A stretch of 64,000 nt of DNA from Trichoplusia ni. Lineage: Eukaryota; Arthropoda; Insecta; Lepidoptera; Noctuidae. Made by a program: the position numbers and the translations under genes. The notes beneath the pieces are model-generated. The model did not search any database. It saw nothing but the letters and a program-made list of their open reading frames with translations, and had not been told where the DNA came from. Positions 59,290 through 64,000 of this stretch are shown here, piece after piece. The stretch covers positions 11,842,001-11,906,000 of the forward strand of contig NC_039479.1 in the NCBI RefSeq assembly GCF_003590095.1, given 5' to 3'. Every line of letters starts with the position of its first letter. The stretch's first letter is position 1.

Positions 59290-59452
59290 TAAATTGTAGT
59301 GAGTAATATTGAGTAAAGTTATTCAAAACCTGACTTGTTTTAAATTAGTTCTGATAGGCAATTCGAGACCAGGACCAGGCAATACGTATTTAGAGATCAG
59401 TTCGAAGTTGCTATTAGTCCGTAATACTCCGTAACAACTTGCTCAACACGCA

Positions 59453-59458
59453 AATAAA
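59453..59458 (+). terminator. Candidate poly(A) signal of AGA
   Basis: AATAAA 164 bases after the stop, just before the Helitron at 59503. Confidence 0.5.
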
Positions 59459-59502
59459 TTATATTTGTAAGACAACCTCCTAAACCCCTAATATATGTGT
59501 TA

Positions 59503-60062
59503 CTAGCTGTTGCCCGCGACTCCGTCTGCGTGGACTTCAGCTTACAGCGTTCGGTGAACTTCGGTGGTCCCCGTTTCCATGGAAATACATCCCCTTAGTG
59601 ACCTTATAGCTTTAACACCCCTTTTCAATTTTCCCTCGGGATGTATTAACTCGCGACTCGGCAAACGTAGTGTAGGACCAGCGCAGCGTAGCCAGTTTTT
59701 TTGGACAAGTCGGTACGGAACTACGGTACGGTCAGAAACGGGACATAGTAAAAAATATTTATTGACCTTTGATGATTTGACCGCGCGCGAATTGAGCGAG
59801 CTTTTTTTAGATTCGTACTTGGTGTGAATCCGCCCCGGGCGACGGTAAACCACGCTACGCCACTGGTTTCAAACAATAGACCTTGTGAATCCTACGAGGG
59901 CGTACGAGGCTGATGATGATGATCTATTAAAAAAAATGGGGATAAAACAGCCTATGTTCTTTTCCGTGTCAATGGCTATAAGCATGCCAAATTTCAACCA
60001 AACCCGTTCAGCCGTTTGAGTAACAAATATCCTCATTATCACAATTATAATACAAGTAAGGA
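59503..60062 (-). mobile_element. Helitron with an internal insertion
   Basis: On the minus strand it runs from A|TCCTTACTTGTATTATAATT to GTCGCGGGCAACAGCTAG|T, with the canonical A and T flanks. At 560 bp it is longer than its relatives. The extra middle part ends at about 59856-59869 with GCTACGCCACTGG (reverse complement CCAGTGGCGTAGC), a hAT-like terminus, suggesting a nested DNA transposon fragment. A second CAGTGGCGTAGCTA sequence lies at 6778. Confidence 0.6.
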
Positions 60063-60455
60063 TAAGTGAAGAAATTTTGTTGAGACTGAAAAAGTTTGTA
60101 TAGGTTCTATGAAATCAACGAATCGGAAAATAATTTAATTAAAACATGAAATGTACTGTTCCAAATTCTATTCTATCTTCTAATTCATGTACCATACTGT
60201 ATTACTCTTTGTTATACTCTTTGAAATCATGAAAGGGGAACTGTCCGAGGGCAAAAGCCGGACTGTTAATAATTTGACAATCTAAAAAAAAATGTTTTCT
60301 GATAAAGTTGTAAATAATATCTTATTCTTCCTTATTAGATTGAAAATTACGTGAATAAAAAGGGAAATAAAATAAACCTCCACAAGCGAAATGCAAAAGA
60401 CCGGTATCCCAAGCTGCTGAAAGTAAAAAAAAAATATTTGAACATCGAACCAAAA

Positions 60456-60510
60456 TCTTCCAGCTTCGGCCATTTTGAGTTTGACTGTCTCACTGCGCTC
60501 ACTGTTCAAC
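60456..60510 (+). other. RpS2: Non-coding first exon of RpS2 with TCT/TOP-type start
   Basis: The pyrimidine-rich TCTTCC at about 60456 resembles the TCT initiator of ribosomal protein genes. A short 5' UTR exon follows and ends at AAC|gtaagt (60511). The acceptor TCTCAACAG at 60811-60812 joins it to the coding exon one base before the ATG. The start position is an estimate. Confidence 0.55.
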
Positions 60511-60657
60511 GTAAGTTAAAAATTTTACTATTGAATCCTAGTGCATTTATGCATTTAATTCCAATTTCTTTTTATCAAGTGTAGCATTACTTATGTTTGT
60601 TTCTATCTAAAGTTTAATAAGTTTTTCCTTGACTTCAACTTGATAATTCACCACGTG

Positions 60658-60745
60658 GTTTTCATGATGAGAAATAAAATTCATTTCATTCGTGGTATCT
60701 ACCATAGTGTTTACACGGTGATGGCCTTAACGCGTCTGATTCTTG
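60658..60745 (+). ncRNA. Candidate C/D box snoRNA in RpS2 intron 1
   Basis: C box ATGATGA at 60664-60670 and D box CTGA at 60736-60739, with an internal C'-like GTGATGG at 60718-60724. Between them lies TCATTTCATTCGTGGTATC (60681-60699), identical to a stretch in intron 2. TTAACGCGT stands directly before the D box. Short complementary flanks (GTGGTTT and AAATCAC) could close the stem. Location in a ribosomal protein intron fits snoRNA biology. The target was not determined. Confidence 0.7.
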
Positions 60746-60813
60746 TAAATCACAGTTGAAATAATGACGAATCTGTATTGCATATTCATAATGTTTCCTA
60801 ACCTCTCAACAGA

Positions 60814-61797
60814 ATGGCGGACGCTGCTCCAGCCGGTGGACGTGGCGGTTTTCGCGGAGGCTTTGGATCCCGTGGTGGCGATAGAGGTCGCGGCGGCCCT
60901 CGTGGTCGTGGACGCGGTCGTGGTCGCGGCCGTGGACGTGGAAAGGAAGACCAAAAAGAATGGGTGCCCGTAACCAAGCTAGGTCGTTTAGTCCGTGAAG
61001 GAAAGATCGACAAACTCGAGAGCATCTATCTATTCTCTCTGCCCATCAAAGAGTTCGAGATCATCGACTTCTTCCTCGGCCCGTCTCTGAACGATGAGGT
61101 TCTCAAGATCATGCCTGTACAGAAGCAAACTCGTGCCGGTCAGCGTACCCGTTTCAAGGCCTTCGTAGCTATTGGTGACAACAATGGACACATTGGTCTG
61201 GGCGTCAAGTGCAGCAAGGAAGTTGCTACCGCTATCCGTGGTGCTATCATCCTGGCTAAGCTGTCCGTCCTGCCTGTCCGCAGAGGCTACTGGGGTAACA
61301 AGATCGGAAAGCCTCACACAGTGCCCTGCAAGGTAAATAATGCTATCCATATAAACATATCATCATCCTTATAAATATAGAAACTTTATGATGAAGCTGA
61401 TAATCATTTCATTCGTGGTATCCACTGAAGTCTCTAATGAAGTTTGTTAATGCGTCTGAATATTCCTACACCAAAATTATATTGTGCCATAGAATGTTAT
61501 GATATTTAAATTTCTGTTGTTTGTTTTCAGGTCACTGGCAAGTGTGGTTCCGTTACTGTGAGGTTGATCCCTGCTCCTCGTGGTACTGGTATTGTGTCTG
61601 CCCCAGTCCCTAAGAAGCTTCTTCAGATGGCTGGTGTTCAGGACTGCTATACCTCAGCTCGTGGATCCACTGGCACCTTGGGCAACTTCGCTAAAGCCAC
61701 TTATGCGGCTATTGCTAAGACTTATGCCTATCTCACTCCTGACTTGTGGAGGGACATCCCTCTGACCAAGTCACCTTACTCAGAGTTCAAGGCCTAG
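60814..61797 (+). CDS. RpS2: 40S ribosomal protein S2 (uS5)
   Basis: Small-subunit protein uS5. Two coding exons, 60814-61332 and 61531-61797, give 261 residues. The N-terminus is an RGG-type Gly/Arg tail (GGRGGFRGGFGSRGG and GRGRGRGRGRG). The S5 domains follow: KEWVPVTKLGRLV, KIMPVQKQTRAGQRTRFKAF and GLGVKCSKEVATAIRGAI. The C-terminal part has RLIPAPRGTGIVSAPVPKKL and the ending SPYSEFKA. AATAAA at 61819-61824 is the poly(A) signal. Both introns contain snoRNA-like sequences. Codon use is richer in C at third positions than in neighbours, as expected for strong expression. Confidence 0.98.
61383..61465 (+). ncRNA. Candidate C/D box snoRNA in RpS2 intron 2
   Basis: C box ATGATGA at 61388-61394, D' box CTGA at 61425-61428 and D box CTGA at 61456-61459. 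The 19-nt TCATTTCATTCGTGGTATC shared with the intron 1 copy stands two bases before the D' box, the position of an antisense guide. TTAATGCGT before the D box matches the other copy at eight of nine positions. Only the functional blocks are shared, as expected for diverged paralogous snoRNAs. Confidence 0.72.
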
Positions 61798-61818
61798 ACA
61801 GTTTCAAGACGTTTAACT

Positions 61819-61824
61819 AATAAA
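61819..61824 (+). terminator. Poly(A) signal of RpS2
   Basis: AATAAA 22 bases after the stop codon, giving a very short 3' UTR typical of ribosomal protein mRNAs. Confidence 0.75.
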
Positions 61825-62339
61825 AACTCTGGACCATCTTATTCTGGACTTATCATTTTACTACCTTTACTTTTAGTAACCTAATTCTTGATAACATTGT
61901 GACGATATTTTTTTGTATTGTTTAATTTTACTTTAAAATCCCAAAGAAGTTTTTCTCAGTGTGCTGGCACACTACGTTAGCATTAGCATTAAATTACAGA
62001 ACACAGGTGAAGCTATTTTAGCAACTTCTGTGTGATGAATTGTCACATTAAACTGCTTTTGGTTGTTTGTGATTCAAAAGACTTATCGTAATGCAACTAC
62101 TTGCTCCTAGGAATGTTTTTCAGTTAGACCTAGTACAAAATCAGTAACATGATAAATGTTGGTTGAACTACCTAATACATATCAAAATAATTGACGACTC
62201 AATTTACCTAACATACCTAAAGATTTTCTGCTTTACTTGGTGATAGTCAACTAACTTCAGTATCAAGACAAACGTCAAAATCATATATTCCACTGAATCA
62301 GTTGTTCATATTTTATTAATGGTTGAAAGGCACATCAGA

Positions 62340-62493
62340 GGATCTTGACGCAAAGCTGCATAATCTATGCTTGACGCCGTCTGTGTTGAGGTCAGACAGG
62401 CAGTCACTCCCTGTAAAACACGGGTATTTACTGAATCCTGTTAGACTGGAAGCCGACCCCAAAATAGAAAAAAAGCTAGGATGATGATGATGC
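62340..62493 (+). repeat. Interspersed repeat, GTCAGATAGGCAGT family, copy 3
   Basis: It carries GAGGTCAGACAGGCAGTCAC, GTTAGACTGGAAGCCGACCC and a terminal (GAT)n run at about 62481-62493, which looks like the 3' tail of the family. It lies between RpS2 and POLR1D. Confidence 0.6.
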
Positions 62494-62514
62494 ATTAGGT
62501 AATCTTTATTGATG

Positions 62515-62520
62515 TTTAGA
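62515..62520 (-). terminator. Candidate poly(A) signal of POLR1D
   Basis: AATAAA on the minus strand, about 190 bases after the POLR1D stop and just before the interspersed repeat at 62340-62493. Confidence 0.4.
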
Positions 62521-62709
62521 GTGAGTAGAGTGGCAGTGTAGTAGGAAAAGCAGCAGTGTGCAATACAGATTTAAATCAATTATAGTTCATTGATAGGTAC
62601 TATTCTACTAAAAATGGTACAGAAAGCCTTTATCTTTTCAACAAGAAGGAATAAGTGAATTCCTTCTCATTAAAAAAGGTAAATGGATTCTCAAAAATAA
62701 TACACTTCT

Positions 62710-63489
62710 CTAAGTTTTACTAAAATCTTTTACTTCCTTTTGAAATAGGTCTATGGTGTGGTCACAAACTTTTTCAAGGTCTTTTAAACCTCTTTTCAGT
62801 ATTTCTAGAGCTGGAGTTTCTCTTGTTTGTATTCTGAAGTGCATCTTGGATTCTGCTGGATGTGGTACAGTGTACCCACAAAAGTCAACATCTTCGCTGA
62901 AAAATAATGAGTAGATGTTATTTATTTATTTTAATGGGGACAAAAACATTTGCTTGTTATAAACTTAATAAAAATGAATTACTACAAAAATTAAATAAGG
63001 AGACAGTGTGTTTAATAATTTTGTGTAGCTCAGTTTATTTTTTTTTACTTTGGAAGACCCTTTTCAGGAACTTTTGTTATGTTGTAAGATAAATTAAGTA
63101 ACAATTAATGTATTTTGTCAGTAGAACATTATCTAGATACTTACTATCTATTTATAATACATTTTAAAGCATTTCCTAAAGTATGACTCTCATTTTGAAA
63201 AACATAAGTTCTGCATGTGGGTCCAGAATCTTCATCACCCGGTAGCTGCAAAAAAATATATTTTTATATATTAACATCGCTCATTTGTAATAAAATCCAC
63301 TATATAAGAAAAAAAAAACAACTTAACAGACATCTGAAAATTATTTAAAAGTTATTTACAAGTTTCGTTTTTAGGTTATATTATCATGTGGTAATTTATC
63401 AAAATAATTTAGGAGTAATTAAGCGAATAGTGGATTTTATAAACTAATTAAAAAGATCATATAAATAAACTTACCTCAGAAATCTTCAT
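62710..63489 (-). CDS. POLR1D: RNA polymerase I and III subunit RPAC2
   Basis: RPAC2 (yeast AC19) pairs with RPAC1 in the assembly platform of polymerases I and III. Three coding exons, 63475-63489, 63145-63245 and 62710-62896, give 100 residues. Family motifs are RTYVFQNESHTLGNAL, FCGYTVPHPAESKMHFRIQT and the C-terminal helix GLKDLEKVCDHTIDLF. The first coding exon holds only five codons after the ATG. Its acceptor is near 63543, so an upstream 5' UTR exon is expected; one with a good donor ends at 63792. Animal homologues range from about 105 to 135 residues, the difference being in the poorly conserved N-terminus. Confidence 0.9.
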
Positions 63490-64000
63490 TTGTAGGCTTT
63501 GAAATATAGTTGGGAACACAAAATGCAAACTTGCCTCTCTGGCTGCAAAACAAGTAACAGATGTGTAATAAGGGTGTATATTTCACTACTTGTTTTTCTT
63601 CCTTTGAAGGATCATAAAAATATGCTCTTTTGAATTGGATACACTCGCATTATTATTTTTACGGCATAACAGATTGTCGCTTTCTGTTTGCACCTTGCAC
63701 TATTATTGTTATGATCATTAAATTGACAGTTGTCAGAAAAAAGAATGAAATACGAAGGCCTTGGTAAACGGTCTTTTAAGATAAGGCTTACCATAACCAT
63801 ATATTACGAAACATTTTAAACAGCATTGTGAAAAATTCTGATTGGTCTCCTTCCACCTAAATCTCAATGTGATGACTGCAAATTTGATATTACGCGACTT
63901 TATTTATGTATTTCTTTAAATGTATCCTTTCTTTGAACTTTTCCATTTATAAAGAAAATAAAATATCTGGCAGCTGTAACGAGTTTCAAGCATTGTAAAA

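Noticed and set aside
59542..59853. Open frames on both strands between AGA and RpS2
   Set aside because: They lie inside the Helitron and its nested insertion, with no domain and no splice support.

Overview
This is eukaryotic nuclear DNA from an insect, almost certainly a moth or butterfly. The genes are split by short AT-rich introns. The proteins are animal housekeeping proteins. The interspersed repeats are of Lepidoptera type: small Helitrons starting near TCCTACTAATATTATAA and ending CTAG, and tRNA-derived SINEs. I recognise eleven host genes and reconstructed their exons from splice sites and reading phase; only MAK16 runs off the window.

Layout. 1-2461 (-): MAK16, a 60S ribosome biogenesis factor (3' end outside). 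3105-28916 (+): a 28-exon kinesin-7/CENP-E homologue of about 3173 residues, with one 5.9 kb coiled-coil exon and introns full of transposon debris. 30509-40084 (-): Gemin5 (Drosophila rigor mortis), the WD-repeat snRNA-binding subunit of the SMN complex, in 18 exons. 40846-43330 (+): FAM50/XAP5. 43995-45809 (-): DHDDS, a cis-prenyltransferase. 46145-51707 (+): an intact RNase H-bearing non-LTR retrotransposon with a perfect 13 bp target-site duplication. 51948-53127 (+): RTRAF/C14orf166. 53694-54215 (-): TIMM8. 54501-56874 (-): ADAL, an N6-mAMP deaminase. 57418-59289 (+): aspartylglucosaminidase. 60456-61797 (+): RpS2, with a C/D snoRNA-like sequence in each of its two introns. 62710-63489 (-): POLR1D/RPAC2.

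Organisation. Genes alternate in divergent pairs sharing 0.5-0.8 kb start-to-start spacers (MAK16/CENP-E, Gemin5/FAM50, DHDDS/RTRAF, ADAL/AGA) and in convergent pairs (CENP-E/Gemin5, FAM50/DHDDS, RTRAF/TIMM8, RpS2/POLR1D). The retrotransposon sits inside the DHDDS/RTRAF spacer and stretches it from about 0.56 kb to 6.1 kb. Several products serve RNA metabolism or ribosome production (MAK16, RpS2, POLR1D, Gemin5, RTRAF), but I see no sign that they form a co-regulated cluster beyond this housekeeping arrangement.

Most notable signals: (1) paired paralogous snoRNA-like sequences in the RpS2 introns sharing a 19-nt candidate guide; (2) a 190 bp inverted repeat, identical by eye, around a 316 bp loop inside a CENP-E intron; (3) a threefold exon-cassette duplication in the CENP-E tail plus a 74-residue tandem repeat; (4) a retrotransposon whose ORF2 frame has no AUG start and overlaps ORF1.
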